A DNA stretch of 64,000 nucleotides, from positions 1 to 64,000 of the forward strand of contig JACPDR010000013.1 in NCBI GenBank assembly GCA_016183935.1. The letters are read 5' to 3'. Made by a program: the position numbers and the translations under genes. Numbering within the stretch: the first letter of the stretch is position 1; every line of letters begins with the position of its first letter. This document shows, one piece after another, positions 53,701 through 62,076 of this stretch. The stretch is from Caulobacterales bacterium. GTDB lineage: Bacteria > Pseudomonadota > Alphaproteobacteria > Caulobacterales > Caulobacteraceae. A model generated the notes under the pieces. It was not told the origin of the DNA, made no database searches, and was given only the letters and a program-made list of their open reading frames with translations.

Positions 53701-53864
53701 CCCGGATAGGTGGTGCGGATGATGACCTGCACGTCCGACAGGTCCGGCAGGGCGTCGACCGGCGTGCTGCGCACCGCCCACAAGCCGGCGGCGAGCAGGG
53801 CGAGGGCGGCCATCAGGACGAAGAAACGCCCCTTGACCGAGGCGCGAATGACGGCGGCGATCAT
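50715..53864 (-). CDS. cusA: Heavy-metal RND efflux pump CusA/CzcA
   Basis: This 1049-residue inner-membrane RND pump has about 12 helices and two large periplasmic loops. The first helix is followed by [20 protein letters not shown], the heavy-metal RND signature. The proton-relay helix contains [20 protein letters not shown]. Met-rich segments and sequence flavour match the copper/silver CusA group more than the Co/Zn/Cd group. Its ends overlap cusF and cusB, so the four genes are translationally coupled. It expels periplasmic and cytosolic copper through the CusC channel. Confidence 0.93.
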   Translation of the reverse strand: MIAAVIRASVKGRFFVLMAALALLAAGLWAVRSTPVDALPDLSDVQVIIRTTYPGQAPQIVENQVTYPLATTMLSVPGARTVRGYSYFGDSFIYVLFEDGTDLYWARSRVLEYLSQVQARLPATAQPALGPDATGVGWVYEYALIDRTGRTDLAQLRSLQDWFLRYELKTVPGVAEVASLGGMVRQYQVVLDPVRLASYGVTHQAVVEALQRANGEAGGSVLQLAEAEYMVRANGYLTKLDDFRAVPLRTAAGGVPISLGDVATIQIGPEMRRGIAELNGEGEVAGGVVILRSGGDARATIAAVVEKLQTLKAGLPPGVEVVTTYDRSQLIDRAIENLSGKLIEEFIVVALVCGLFLWHARSALVAILTLPLGVLAAFLLMNLQGVNANIMSLGGIAIAIGAMVDAAVVMIENAHKHIERWEHDHPGQRLGGDDRWKVITEAAVEVGPALFLSLLIITLSFIPVFSLQAQEGRLFAPLAFTKSYAMAAAAILSITLVPVLMGYLIRGRIPAEQSNPINRWLTRVYRGPLNWVLRHPRKTLVAALLVFATTAWPLSQLGGEFMPAMDEGDLLYMPTAQPGLSAAKAAELLQQTDRMIRTVPEVATVFGKAGRAETATDPAPLEMFETTIQFRPRDEWRPGMTPEKLIEELDRAVQVPGLSNVWVPPIRNRIDMLATGIKSPVGVKVSGADLPAMDRIATQVAEVAKTVPGVTSALAERLTGGRYVDIDIDRRAAGRYGLNIADVQSIVSGAVGGETIGQTVEGLARYPISVRYPRELRDSLEQLRALPILTPSGQQITLGTVADIQITDGPPMLKSENGRLTTWVYVDVRGRDLASVVADLRRAVASEVDLAPGVSIAYSGQFEYLERAAERLKMVVPATLVIIFILLYLTFGRFDEALLIMGTLPFALTGGFWLLYLMGFDQSVATGVGFIALAGLSAEFGVVMLIYLKHALRDRGPDPDRAQIEEAVREGALLRVRPKAMTVAVILAGLFPILIGHGAGSEIMTRIAAPVIGGMITAPLLSMLVIPAGYLLLRRRKARSAPSTQGVTP

Positions 53865-55180
53865 TGCGCGGACCTCCCGCGCGGGGCGGATGCGCCCGTC
53901 CCGGCGGCGGCCGGCCGGCCGGCCGTCGGCGACGCGGCGGGCGCGGGGCCGGAAACCTCGCCGACCGGCCGCGCCGCGACGCCTGACAGACTGGCTTCGG
54001 AATCGATCAGGAACTGACCCGACGCGACGATCCGTTCGCCCTCTCCGAGACCGGCGAGGATTTCGGTCTGGCCGCCGGCCTCCCGTCCGATGCGGACCTC
54101 GGCCGGCTGAAAGCGGCCTTCCGGCAGGGCGAGCATGACGATGTCCCGCTCGCCGGTTCGGATCACCGCCTCGGTCGGCACGAGCAAAGCCGACGTCGAA
54201 CCGCCGCCAAAGGTGATCCGACCGAACATGCCGGGTCTGAGACGCCCTCCCCGACTGGCCATCTCGATCCGCGCGGTGACCGTGCGGCTATCGCCGACTA
54301 GCTCAGGCAGCAGGGCGGTCAGCCGACCCGTGAAGTGCTCGCCCGGGAAGGCGGCCAAGGCCACCTCGACGGATTGCCCGACCCTCAGCTGGCCCACCAG
54401 CGCCTCGGGGATGGCGGCATTGACCCAGACGGCGGCCAGGCCGTTGATTTCGGCCAGGGTCGCGCCCTGGGCGACACTCATGCCGGAACGTACGTTCAAG
54501 GTCTTTATCACGCCGCCGGCGGGGGTTGAGATCGTGATGGTGTTCTGCGGCCGTCCGCTGCGCTCGACCGAGGCGATCAGGGATTCCGACATGCCCATCA
54601 GGACCAGTCGCTGCCGCGCCGCCCGGATCAGGGGCGTACTGCCGGTGCGTCGCACCGCCAGATATTCTGTCTGGGCGCCGCCCCAGGACGGAATGAGCAG
54701 ATCGACCAGAGGCGCGCCCGCGGCGATCACGTCGCCCGGCGCGCGGTTGTAGACCCGCTGCACGAAGCCGTCCGCGCGCGCCTGGACCACGGCGATGTCT
54801 CGTTCATTGTAATCAATGATGGCCGTGGCGCTGAGGTCGCCCTCCAGGCCGCCCCGGCGCGCCGTTGCATATCGCACGCCGAGATTTTGCGTCAGCGCCG
54901 GATCGATCCGAACGCCGCTTGAGTATCCGTCGCCCGCCTCGTCGGCATATTTGGGGATGGTGTCCATGTTCATGGACGACTTCCCCGGCCCCGGGTAGCG
55001 TTCGTTGGGGACCATCGGGTCATACCAGTAGAGGATATCACGCTCCCCTCCCCCGTCGGCGGCCACATCGGCGGCGCCGTCCATGCGCTGGGCGATGACG
55101 ACGCCGGCCCCGATGCCGATCCCGACCAGAAGAATCGCGCCCGCGGCGATGCCCAGGCGAGTGTTGCGAAGGGCGCTCAT
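53861..55180 (-). CDS. cusB: RND efflux adaptor CusB
   Basis: The ATG at 55178-55180 opens a 439-residue membrane-fusion protein with an N-terminal anchor ([20 protein letters not shown]). It then has the CusB-specific metal segment [20 protein letters not shown] followed by [12 protein letters not shown]. This is a Cys-free version of the heavy-metal binding motif and contains Met ligands. The lipoyl/barrel parts ([20 protein letters not shown]) complete the adaptor. It overlaps cusC and cusA by four bases each. The long Pro/Ala tail is unremarkable. Confidence 0.93.
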   Translation of the reverse strand: MSALRNTRLGIAAGAILLVGIGIGAGVVIAQRMDGAADVAADGGGERDILYWYDPMVPNERYPGPGKSSMNMDTIPKYADEAGDGYSSGVRIDPALTQNLGVRYATARRGGLEGDLSATAIIDYNERDIAVVQARADGFVQRVYNRAPGDVIAAGAPLVDLLIPSWGGAQTEYLAVRRTGSTPLIRAARQRLVLMGMSESLIASVERSGRPQNTITISTPAGGVIKTLNVRSGMSVAQGATLAEINGLAAVWVNAAIPEALVGQLRVGQSVEVALAAFPGEHFTGRLTALLPELVGDSRTVTARIEMASRGGRLRPGMFGRITFGGGSTSALLVPTEAVIRTGERDIVMLALPEGRFQPAEVRIGREAGGQTEILAGLGEGERIVASGQFLIDSEASLSGVAARPVGEVSGPAPAASPTAGRPAAAGTGASAPRGRSAQ

Positions 55181-56532
55181 TGGTCGGTTCCATAGGTGAG
55201 AGTGATGTTGACCGCCTGGCGCGTCATGGCGGCCTCGCGGTCGAGCGTGTCGAGCCGGGCGTTGGCCACGGCGGTGAAGGCTTCGAGCACTTCGAGGATG
55301 CCCGCGCGGCCTGCCGCATAGCTCGCGGTCTCGAGATCGGAACGCTGCAGGACGCTGGGCAGAACAACGTCGCGCGACCGGATCCATTGATCATGCGCCG
55401 TCGCGTATTCGGCCAGGGCGCTCCGCAGCGTCGCGGTCAACACGCGCTCGGCGTCCTCGCGCTCGGCGGCGACCCGCAGCGCGTCCGTCGCGCGCGCGGC
55501 TATGACGGGATCCTGCCTCCGTCCTGGAAAGATCGGCAGCCGCACGCTGGCGCCGACGGAGAACAGATCGCCGAACCGTTCGTCGCGGCGGGCGTAGCTG
55601 GCTTCGAACGACCAGTCCGGCCGACGTCCCGCGCGGGCCAGATCGACCTCGGCTTCGGCGCGCCGCGCGGCGGCGCCATAGGCTCGCACGGTCGGCAGCT
55701 GGGCGATGCCGCTCCGCAAGGCGACTTGGTCGAGCTCGTCTCCCGGCGGCGCGCCCGCCGTCTCTGGATCGGCGTCGCCTGTCCACCGGGCCAGGTCGGC
55801 CCGGGCCTTCTCGACATCGGCGGCGAGCCGGCTGCGGCGATCGTCCAGATCGGCCTTGAGTTGAACCGGCCCGAGGGCGTTGGCGGGCCGATAGGCGCTG
55901 GAGGCGACGCCGGCCGGGGCGGCGTCCCACAGGGGCTGCAGTGTCGCCAGCAGCTCGTCCAGCGCCGCGAGGCGACGTTCGGCGTAGAACAGGTCGATCC
56001 AGGCCAGGCCCGCGGCGATCCGGACCTCGCGCCGCGCGACGGATTCCTCGGCCCTGGCGACGCCGATCGCCGCCTCGGCGATGTCGCGTTCGGCGCGGCG
56101 ACGCGCGCGGCTCGGCACCTCCTGCTCGACGCCGATCCTGAGCATCGTGAAGTCTTCACCGAACTGCCCGGCGAAGGGGCCGGTGACCGGATACCCGTCG
56201 AGACCGACTCTGAGCCTCGGGTCCGGCAGGCGGCCGGCGGCCGGCGCCGCGGCGCGGGCGGCGTCAACCCCCAGAGCGCTGGCTCTGAGGCCGGGCGCGC
56301 CGGCGGAGGCGCGCGCCAGGGCCTCGTCGAACGTCTGGGGGTCGGCCGTGGCCGGCCCGGGCCAGACGCTCAACAGCAGAACCGAGGCGGGCAGGATCGC
56401 CCAGCGCGGATCGATCCCGCCCGATCGCGACCGGGCGGGCGCCCCGGCGGCCGGCTTGGCGACGCGCGGCAGTGGGACAGGGGGCGGCGGACACGCAGGG
56501 ACGCGTGTCGTCGACCTCAAGAGAAGGGTCAT
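55177..56532 (-). CDS. cusC: TolC-family outer-membrane channel CusC
   Basis: This 451-residue outer-membrane efflux protein is the first gene of the cusCBAF set. After an unusually long Pro-rich leader, a hydrophobic signal (WAILPASVLLLSVWPGPATA) precedes two TolC repeats. The motifs include TFDEALARASAGAPGLRASA and AAYAAGRAGILEVLEAFTAV-type segments. A later start inside the leader is possible, since residues 1-40 look atypical. The stop overlaps cusB by four bases. Confidence 0.88.
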   Translation of the reverse strand: MTLLLRSTTRVPACPPPPVPLPRVAKPAAGAPARSRSGGIDPRWAILPASVLLLSVWPGPATADPQTFDEALARASAGAPGLRASALGVDAARAAAPAAGRLPDPRLRVGLDGYPVTGPFAGQFGEDFTMLRIGVEQEVPSRARRRAERDIAEAAIGVARAEESVARREVRIAAGLAWIDLFYAERRLAALDELLATLQPLWDAAPAGVASSAYRPANALGPVQLKADLDDRRSRLAADVEKARADLARWTGDADPETAGAPPGDELDQVALRSGIAQLPTVRAYGAAARRAEAEVDLARAGRRPDWSFEASYARRDERFGDLFSVGASVRLPIFPGRRQDPVIAARATDALRVAAEREDAERVLTATLRSALAEYATAHDQWIRSRDVVLPSVLQRSDLETASYAAGRAGILEVLEAFTAVANARLDTLDREAAMTRQAVNITLTYGTDQ

Positions 56533-56647
56533 GAAATTCCTCGAAGCCCCCGGAGACCGTCCTGAGGACTGGACGCCGGCGAAAGGCGAAACGATCGGAG
56601 CGGCGACCGTACGGCGCGCGCATGGACGTCCGATCAGCGGATCAGGT

Positions 56648-57010
56648 TTACGCCAGCCGTTTCGGGGGGGTTTTCAAGGGAAGCGGGCCCGCGCCCTCTC
56701 GCACGACGTCGAGGGCCACGAAGCGCTTTCCCCGCGGCGGGGCCAGACGATCGAGGGCCGGCGCCGGCGGCATAAGCGCCGCGACGGCGGCGCAGCCCAT
56801 CTTGGCGATGCAGTCGGACGTCATCTCGTCGCAGGGACGCGTCGATCCGCCGGAGGGCTCCTCCACCATCACGATCATCTCGGCGCAGTCCATCTCCATC
56901 ATGACGTCCGTCGATTCGAACGCTTGTAACGGGGTGGCGTGCGCCGACGATTGGCCGATAAAGCCAGCCACCGCCAAGGCGAACAGAAGGGTGCGGACGA
57001 TGTTCCACAT
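56648..57010 (-). CDS. Small secreted Cys/Met protein of the copper island
   Basis: This 120-residue protein has a signal peptide (MWNIVRTLLFALAVAGFIGQ, then SSAHA). The mature part has four cysteines (MDCAEM, RPCDEM, SDCIAKMGC) and several Met residues, the composition of periplasmic metal-handling proteins. Similar small unknowns often precede cus operons. It lies 115 bases upstream of cusC on the same strand and has the 14-bp motif 66 bases before its start. No named family is recognised, and the role is inferred from context only. Confidence 0.72.
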   Translation of the reverse strand: MWNIVRTLLFALAVAGFIGQSSAHATPLQAFESTDVMMEMDCAEMIVMVEEPSGGSTRPCDEMTSDCIAKMGCAAVAALMPPAPALDRLAPPRGKRFVALDVVREGAGPLPLKTPPKRLA

Positions 57011-57075
57011 GCCTCTCCATCACCACGCCCATCGGCCCGCGCTGTCAAGGGACCGGCTTCCCGGGCGCTGGCACA

Positions 57076-57089
57076 GTTTGAAATCCGGC
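57076..57089 (-). promoter_or_regulatory. 14-bp motif shared with the DUF305 promoter region
   Basis: GCCGGATTTCAAAC on the minus strand is identical to 49661-49648 and is again followed one base later by GTG. It stands 66 bases before the small secreted copper-island gene. Exact recurrence of 14 bases at two such sites is unlikely by chance in a window this size. Confidence 0.5.
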
Positions 57090-57184
57090 CCACCGGCCAA
57101 AGACCCCTGACCTAGCAAGGTTCTTGCGGTGGCCTTCCTGTGCGGGGGCATGTTGCTTCGCCTCCTCGGAGGTGACCATAAACT

Positions 57185-57355
57185 TTGTATTGGAACATCA
57201 CCTTGGCGCCGTCAGGCCCGTCGGTTGACGTTCCGACCTACATCGCCGCCGTCGCTTCGCAACGGATGCAGGCCATGCAGCGCACGCCGGAGACTTGGCA
57301 CTTGACCGACGGACCTCCGCCGACGCCCTACGACGGGCTCGAAATCATCGAGTAG
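57185..57355 (+). CDS. Possible small protein, TTG start
   Basis: A 56-residue frame opens with TTG at 57185, preceded by GGAGGTGACC about 10-15 bases upstream. It reads MYWNITLAPSGPSVDVPTYI, then AAVASQRMQAMQRTPETWHL and TDGPPPTPYDGLEIIE. The sequence is soluble, with no cysteines and no recognised family. It ends 44 bases before arsR on the same strand. The strong ribosome site and protein-like composition argue for it; the rare start and short length argue against. Confidence 0.33.
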   Translation: MYWNITLAPSGPSVDVPTYIAAVASQRMQAMQRTPETWHLTDGPPPTPYDGLEIIE

Positions 57356-57375
57356 CCAACCGTCTTGCAATCCTG

Positions 57376-57395
57376 CGACTTTTCGAGAATTGTCG
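57376..57395. promoter_or_regulatory. Imperfect palindrome overlapping the arsR start region
   Basis: CGACTTTTCGAGAATTGTCG has matching outer arms CGAC/GTCG and inner TTC/GAA pairing, and ends four bases before the arsR ATG. ArsR-type repressors usually bind such sites over their own promoters. It also overlaps the ribosome site. Confidence 0.35.
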
Positions 57396-57399
57396 AAGG

Positions 57400-57735
57400 A
57401 TGGATACTGAAATCGCGGTCAAATGCTTTTCCGCTCTCGGGCATCCTCGACGGCTTGACGTCTTGCGGCTGCTCATCAAGAGCGCCCCTGACGGACTGAA
57501 GGCCGGCGAGATCGCCGACAAGTTCGGCCAGCCCCCCAGCACTATGTCGTCCCACCTGCGGATACTCTCGGAATCCAGCCTTGTGTCGTGGGATCGGAAA
57601 GGCCGCGAGATTTACTTCAGGCCGAACATCGACCGCGTTCGCGACCTGATCCTGTTTCTGGTCGCCGACTGCTGCGGCGGTCAGGCGGACAAGTGCGAGC
57701 CGTTGCTGGCCGAACTCCTGCCCTGCTGCTCCTGA
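57400..57735 (+). CDS. arsR: Arsenic-responsive ArsR-family repressor
   Basis: This 111-residue winged-helix repressor has ALGHPRRLDVLRLLIKSAPD, then FGQPPSTMSSHLRILSESSL. The usual ELCVCDL site of E. coli ArsR is absent. Instead the C-terminus carries vicinal cysteines (ADCCGG, DKCEP, LPCCS), as in atypical ArsR proteins that bind As(III) near the tail. The ATG at 57400 gives the family start. It heads arsR-arsC-acr3-arsH and should be released from DNA by arsenite. Confidence 0.9.
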   Translation: MDTEIAVKCFSALGHPRRLDVLRLLIKSAPDGLKAGEIADKFGQPPSTMSSHLRILSESSLVSWDRKGREIYFRPNIDRVRDLILFLVADCCGGQADKCEPLLAELLPCCS

Positions 57736-57743
57736 AGGTCACC

Positions 57744-58169
57744 ATGGACATCGTCATCTACCACAACCCCACGTGCGGGACGTCGCGCAATACCCTTGCG
57801 CTCATCCGCCATGCCGGAATCGAGCCGCACGTCATCGAGTATCTGAAGACGCCGCCGGTCCGCGAGTTGGTGCGCCAACTGATCGCTCGGATGGGGATCA
57901 CTGTGCGCGAGGTGCTGCGGGAGAAGGGCACGCCCTACGCGGAACTCGGTCTCGGCGACTCCGCGTTGACCGACGACGACCTGCTCGACGCGATCGAAGC
58001 CCATCCGATCCTGTTGAACCGGCCGATTGTCGTCTCCCCTTCGGGAGTCAAACTGTGTCGGCCGTCTGAAGCGGTCCTCGACTTGCTCCCCACGGAACGA
58101 CTGAAGCCTTTCGTCAAGGAGGACGGCGAAGTCGTCATCGACGAGTCCGGGCACAGGGTGCGCCGATGA
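57744..58169 (+). CDS. arsC: Glutaredoxin-dependent arsenate reductase ArsC
   Basis: This 141-residue enzyme reduces arsenate to arsenite using glutathione and glutaredoxin. The active cysteine is in [15 protein letters not shown] (Cys12). The arginine set of the plasmid R773 type is seen in [11 protein letters not shown] and later [13 protein letters not shown]. Its length is the family norm. It starts eight bases after arsR and its stop overlaps the efflux gene by four bases, so reduction and export are co-produced. Confidence 0.94.
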   Translation: MDIVIYHNPTCGTSRNTLALIRHAGIEPHVIEYLKTPPVRELVRQLIARMGITVREVLREKGTPYAELGLGDSALTDDDLLDAIEAHPILLNRPIVVSPSGVKLCRPSEAVLDLLPTERLKPFVKEDGEVVIDESGHRVRR

Positions 58170-59254
58170 TCGACACCCCCGTGACCTACGACAACGCGCC
58201 GCCCCGGCTCTCCTTCCTCGACCGCTGGCTCACCCTGTGGATTTTCGTCGCCATGGCGCTGGGCGTGCTTCTGGGCACGGTGGTCCCCGGCCTGCCTGCG
58301 TGGCTGGACAGCCTGTCGGTCGGATCGACCAACATCCCCATCGCCATCGGGCTGATCCTGATGATGTATCCGCCCCTGGCGAAGGTGAAATACGAGGAAC
58401 TGCCGCGCGTCTTCGCTGACAAGCAGGTGCTGGCGCTGTCGCTGTTCCAGAATTGGGTTCTCGGCCCGGTGCTGATGTTCGTGTTGGCGGTGATCTTCCT
58501 GCGCGACCAGCCGGAATACATGACCGGGGTGATCCTGATCGGTTTGGCGCGCTGCATCGCCATGGTGCTGGTCTGGAACCAACTGGCGCGCGGCGACAAC
58601 CAGTATGTCGCCGGTCTGGTGGCCTTCAACTCGGTCTTCCAGATCGTCTTCTTCAGCGCCTACGCGTGGTTCTTCCTGTCGTTCCTGCCGCCGCTGCTCG
58701 GCCTGGAAGGCAGCGTCGTCGATGTCAGCTTCTGGACCATCGCCGGCGCCGTCCTGATCTACTTGGGGCTGCCGTTTCTCAGCGGTTTTCTGACCCGCCG
58801 CACGCTCATCGGGCGCAAGGGCGCCGACTGGTATGAGCGTCGCTTCCTGCCGCGCATCGGGCCAATCACCCTGATCGCTCTGCTGTTCACCATTGTCGCC
58901 ATGTTCAGCCTGAAAGGCGGGGATGTCGTCGCCCTACCGTTCGACGCCCTGCGCATCGCCATTCCGCTGACGATCTACTTCCTGGTGATGTTCGTGGTCA
59001 GCTTCCTGATGGGCCGTTTGATAGAGGCGGACTACCCACGCACGACGGCGCTGGCCTTCACCGCCGCCTCCAACAACTTCGAACTCGCCATCGCCGTGGC
59101 GATCGCCGCCTTCGGCTTGGCCTCTCCGGTGGCCTTCGCCGCCGTCATCGGACCGCTGGTCGAGGTGCCGGTGCTGATCCTGCTGGTCTCAGTCGCCCTG
59201 TGGCTGGGCCGGCGGTTCTTCCCGGCGACCGCCCCTGGCAAGGACGTCTGTTGA
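58166..59254 (+). CDS. acr3: Arsenite efflux permease ACR3
   Basis: This 362-residue membrane protein has ten predicted helices and the ACR3 signatures: [20 protein letters not shown], the essential Cys in [13 protein letters not shown], and a conserved Glu helix in [18 protein letters not shown]. It exports arsenite by itself, driven by the proton gradient. It overlaps both neighbours, four bases with arsC and one base with arsH (TGATG). Many annotations call this gene arsB, but the sequence is ACR3, not the ArsB family. Confidence 0.95.
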   Translation: MIDTPVTYDNAPPRLSFLDRWLTLWIFVAMALGVLLGTVVPGLPAWLDSLSVGSTNIPIAIGLILMMYPPLAKVKYEELPRVFADKQVLALSLFQNWVLGPVLMFVLAVIFLRDQPEYMTGVILIGLARCIAMVLVWNQLARGDNQYVAGLVAFNSVFQIVFFSAYAWFFLSFLPPLLGLEGSVVDVSFWTIAGAVLIYLGLPFLSGFLTRRTLIGRKGADWYERRFLPRIGPITLIALLFTIVAMFSLKGGDVVALPFDALRIAIPLTIYFLVMFVVSFLMGRLIEADYPRTTALAFTAASNNFELAIAVAIAAFGLASPVAFAAVIGPLVEVPVLILLVSVALWLGRRFFPATAPGKDVC

Positions 59255-60000
59255 TGAGTCGTCTGCGCACCCTACCGGAGCCGGACTACCTGCCCGCGCT
59301 GGACCCCGCCTATCTGTCGCTCACGCCGGCCGTCGGCCTCGGCCCGAACGACCACCCGCCCCGCATCCTGCTGCTTTACGGCTCTTTGCGTCAGCGGTCC
59401 TTCTCCCGCCTCTGCGTCGAGGAAGCGGCCCGCCTGCTGCGCCTGATGGGATGCGAGACCCGCATCTTCGATCCATCCGACCTGCCACTGCCCGGCTCCC
59501 CCGGCGACGACGACCATCCTGCCGTGCGCGAACTGCGGGAGCACGCCTTCTGGTCCGAGGGGATGGTCTGGTGCAGCCCCGAGCGTCATGGGCAGGTGTC
59601 TGGCCTGATGAAACTTCAGATCGACCACTTGCCGCTGAGTATCGGCGGCGTGCGGCCGACCCAAGGACGCACCTTGGCCGTGATGCAGGTCTCCGGCGGC
59701 TCGCAAAGTTTCAACGCGGTGAACACCCTGCGCCTGCTGGGTCGGTGGATGCGCATGATCACCATCCCGAACCAATCGAGTGTCGCCAAGGCCTTTCAAG
59801 AGTTCGACGAGGCGGGCCGGATGAAGCCGTCCAGCTACTACGACCGCATCGTCGATGTGATGGAAGAACTTGTGCGCTTCACCGTTCTCACCCGGCCACA
59901 CGCCGGCGCGCTGGTCGATCGGTATTCCGAGCGCAGGGCCGCCAATCGGCCGGTTGATAGTGCGAATGACCTGTCAGCGGTCGCGATCCGGCACGGCTGA
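59254..60000 (+). CDS. arsH: Organoarsenical oxidase ArsH
   Basis: The ATG at 59254 gives a 248-residue flavoprotein of the NADPH-dependent FMN reductase fold. The FMN loop is [20 protein letters not shown], followed by [19 protein letters not shown] and [20 protein letters not shown], all conserved in ArsH. ArsH oxidises trivalent methyl- and aryl-arsenicals to less toxic pentavalent forms. It closes the ars operon. Longer upstream frames merely overlap the permease gene. Confidence 0.94.
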   Translation: MSRLRTLPEPDYLPALDPAYLSLTPAVGLGPNDHPPRILLLYGSLRQRSFSRLCVEEAARLLRLMGCETRIFDPSDLPLPGSPGDDDHPAVRELREHAFWSEGMVWCSPERHGQVSGLMKLQIDHLPLSIGGVRPTQGRTLAVMQVSGGSQSFNAVNTLRLLGRWMRMITIPNQSSVAKAFQEFDEAGRMKPSSYYDRIVDVMEELVRFTVLTRPHAGALVDRYSERRAANRPVDSANDLSAVAIRHG

Positions 60001-60006
60001 CTCTCG

Positions 60007-60159
60007 TCAGGACTCGTTACGGCGACGCGCCCGCGCCTGGGCGAGTTCTTCAACGACGGCCGCGATCTTCTGGCGAGAGGGCGAGGGCCAGCACTCCCAG
60101 ACGAGCGTGCACCAGGCCAGGCGGACGAGGGATTGGACCCCGCGCGCCGTATACCTCAT
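60007..60159 (-). CDS. Possible small cationic protein
   Basis: A 50-residue minus-strand frame starts at ATG 60157-60159 after an AAGAAGG ribosome site. It reads MRYTARGVQSLVRLAWCTLV, then WECWPSPSRQKIAAVVEELA and a basic end. No family is recognised. The good ribosome site and lack of competing frames in the arsH-copC gap support it, but its short length leaves real doubt. Confidence 0.35.
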   Translation of the reverse strand: MRYTARGVQSLVRLAWCTLVWECWPSPSRQKIAAVVEELAQARARRRNES

Positions 60160-60187
60160 TGAACCTTCTTGTTTTCGGGACCCCAGA

Positions 60188-60550
60188 ATGACCCCTCGCA
60201 AAATCCTCTCCCTCGTCGGCGCGGTCGGCGCCCTGCTCATGGTCGCCACCCAGGCCAGCGCCCACGCCCGCGTCGTCGCCTCCAACCCGGCGGCGAGCGC
60301 GACCGTCGCCTCCCCCCGGGCGCTCACGGTGACCTTCAGCGAACGCGTCGTCCCGGCCTTCTCGGGCCTCGAGGTCGTCAACGCGGCCGGCGCCAAATTC
60401 ACCGTGACCACCACCGTCTCCGGGGATGGCAAGACCGTGTCGGGACGGACGGCGCGCCCGCTCGCCGCCGGCGCCTACAGCCTCAACTGGCATGCGGCTT
60501 CGGCGGACGGTCACCGCATGACCGGCGCCATCGCCTTCACGGTGCGCTGA
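60188..60550 (+). CDS. copC: Periplasmic copper-binding protein CopC
   Basis: The ATG at 60188 opens a 120-residue protein with a signal peptide (VGAVGALLMVATQASA). The mature protein starts exactly at His (HARVVASNPAASATVASPRA), which is the N-terminal Cu(II) ligand of CopC. The remaining Cu(II)-site residues are visible in LNWHAASADGHRMTGAIAF, with Asp and His. The Met-rich Cu(I) loop of long CopC forms is missing, so this is the Cu(II)-only type. It precedes copD with a five-base gap. Confidence 0.92.
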   Translation: MTPRKILSLVGAVGALLMVATQASAHARVVASNPAASATVASPRALTVTFSERVVPAFSGLEVVNAAGAKFTVTTTVSGDGKTVSGRTARPLAAGAYSLNWHAASADGHRMTGAIAFTVR

Positions 60551-60555
60551 GCCCC

Positions 60556-61488
60556 GTGCTCGACGGCCTGGTCATCCTGCTCCGACTTTTGCAGTACGGG
60601 GGCGCGGTCGTCCTTCTGGGAACACCCCTGTTTCTCCTCTATGGACTGCGCACGTCGGACGGGGTGGCCCTCGGCTGGCCCCGACCGCTGCTGATCGTCG
60701 CCTCGGCCCTGGTCGCCGTCGGCTCGGTCGCCGCGCTGGGGGCCCAGACCTCGGTGATGGCGGGTTCGATCGCCGAAGGCCTCAAGCCCGCTTCCCTCGG
60801 TTTCATGATCACCGGCACGAGCCTGGGGCCGGCCTTCCTCACCCGCGCCCTGGTCGCCGCCGCCGCCCTACTCCTCCTCGTCTTCGCCCGACCGTCCCGG
60901 CCGGTCTGGATCGCCGTCGCCCTGGCCGGACTGGTGGCGGCCGCAAGTTTCGCCTGGACGGGGCACGGCGCGGCCACGGAAGGACCGGGGCGTCTCGTCC
61001 ATCTGACCGCGGACATCCTGCACAGCTGGGGCGCGGCGGTCTGGCTCGGCGCGCTCACGGCCCTGCTGATCCTGACGGTTCGCCACCGCTCCGCGCCGGC
61101 CGCCGACCGAATCCTCCATCAGGCGCTTCACGGCTTTGCTGGCGTGGGCACGGCGTCGGTGGCCGTCCTGGTGCTGAGCGGCCTGGTCAACAGCTGGTTC
61201 CTGGTTGGACCCGATCGCCTCTCCGGTCTTCTCACCACGCCCTACGGTCTGCTGCTGACGGGCAAGCTGATCATCTTCGCGCTCATGCTGGTCCTGGCGG
61301 CCGCAAACCGCTTCCACCTGACTCCGGATCTCGCCAGCGCCCTCGATGATCCCGAGGATCTTCGGGTCGCGGTGGGACGTCTGAAGCGCAGCCTGGTCCT
61401 GGAAACCCTGCTCGCCCTGGCGCTCCTGGCCGTAGTCGCGGTCATGGGCACCCTGGCCCCGGTCTCGGCCATGGACATGGCGATGTAG
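60556..61488 (+). CDS. copD: Copper import/resistance membrane protein CopD
   Basis: This 310-residue membrane protein has about eight helices. The GTG at 60556 gives MLDGLVILLRLLQYGGAVVL, right after the copC stop; a longer frame reads through copC and is rejected. CopD-family His residues are visible in TGHGAATEGPGRLVHLTADI LHSWGAAVW, the segment thought to carry copper. The C-terminal helix ends with Met-rich AMDMAM. CopC and CopD together move copper across the inner membrane. Confidence 0.9.
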   Translation: MLDGLVILLRLLQYGGAVVLLGTPLFLLYGLRTSDGVALGWPRPLLIVASALVAVGSVAALGAQTSVMAGSIAEGLKPASLGFMITGTSLGPAFLTRALVAAAALLLLVFARPSRPVWIAVALAGLVAAASFAWTGHGAATEGPGRLVHLTADILHSWGAAVWLGALTALLILTVRHRSAPAADRILHQALHGFAGVGTASVAVLVLSGLVNSWFLVGPDRLSGLLTTPYGLLLTGKLIIFALMLVLAAANRFHLTPDLASALDDPEDLRVAVGRLKRSLVLETLLALALLAVVAVMGTLAPVSAMDMAM

Positions 61489-61516
61489 GCAAGGACCGGC
61501 GGGCCCTGGCCCAACG

Positions 61517-62062
61517 TCACGGGTCCCGCGCCGAGACCGGCCGCCAAAACGTTCCCCGCACAGGTTCAGGTGGCGCTTGCGTGCTGACCGGCTGGGTTGC
61601 GAACGACAATAGAGACTCCAAGGGGACGTGCGGGGCCGACCAGTGACCCCCGCGACCAGGCGCGCGGCCTCTACCTCCGATTGGCCAGGGCCGCTCCTCG
61701 ATCCGGACCCGCCAGGCGATCAGTAGGGCGTTCAGCACGCTGAACCCCACGGCCACGCCGACCTGGCCAAAGGCGAGCGGCAGGACGGCGATCTCCAGCG
61801 AGGCCACCCAGTAGTTGGGGTGACGCACGAACCGGTAGGGTCCGGTCCTGACCAGCGGCGCGCCCGGCAGACTGATGATGCGGGTGGTCCAGAAGCGGCC
61901 CAGGGTGGCGATGACCCAGACGCGGGCGACCTGCAGCAGCAAATACAGACTCAGCAGCCAGAGGTTCGGCGCGGTGTTCCAGGGGGTGAAGACGGCGATG
62001 GCCGCCAGCCAGCCGCCGTGCAGCAGGATGAACAGCGGATAATGGCGCCCGCCGACCTCCAC
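61517..62062 (-). CDS. Isoprenylcysteine methyltransferase-like protein, probably frameshifted
   Basis: This membrane methyltransferase contains VRTGPYRFVRHPNYW, the ICMT signature for S-adenosylmethionine binding, and several helices. The visible start is GTG at 62060-62062, but the same frame continues coding-like upstream (LVLVVIQRLVELWLAARNTR) without any start codon. Near the end, after RVRIEER, the frame runs into an atypical Pro/Gly tail; one added base near 61693 would give the normal ending ALANRR and a stop at 61671. Both ends thus look out of frame. With the adjacent type III PKS it would O-methylate a polyketide, as in SrsAB-type pairs. Confidence 0.65.
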   Translation of the reverse strand: MEVGGRHYPLFILLHGGWLAAIAVFTPWNTAPNLWLLSLYLLLQVARVWVIATLGRFWTTRIISLPGAPLVRTGPYRFVRHPNYWVASLEIAVLPLAFGQVGVAVGFSVLNALLIAWRVRIEERPWPIGGRGRAPGRGGHWSAPHVPLESLLSFATQPVSTQAPPEPVRGTFWRPVSARDP

Positions 62063-62076
62063 CCCGCCGAGAGCCT

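Noticed and set aside
50874..54017. 1047-residue open frame on the plus strand
   Set aside because: It is the antisense shadow of cusA, caused by high GC; it is His/Asp/Arg-rich, low in hydrophobics, and matches no family.
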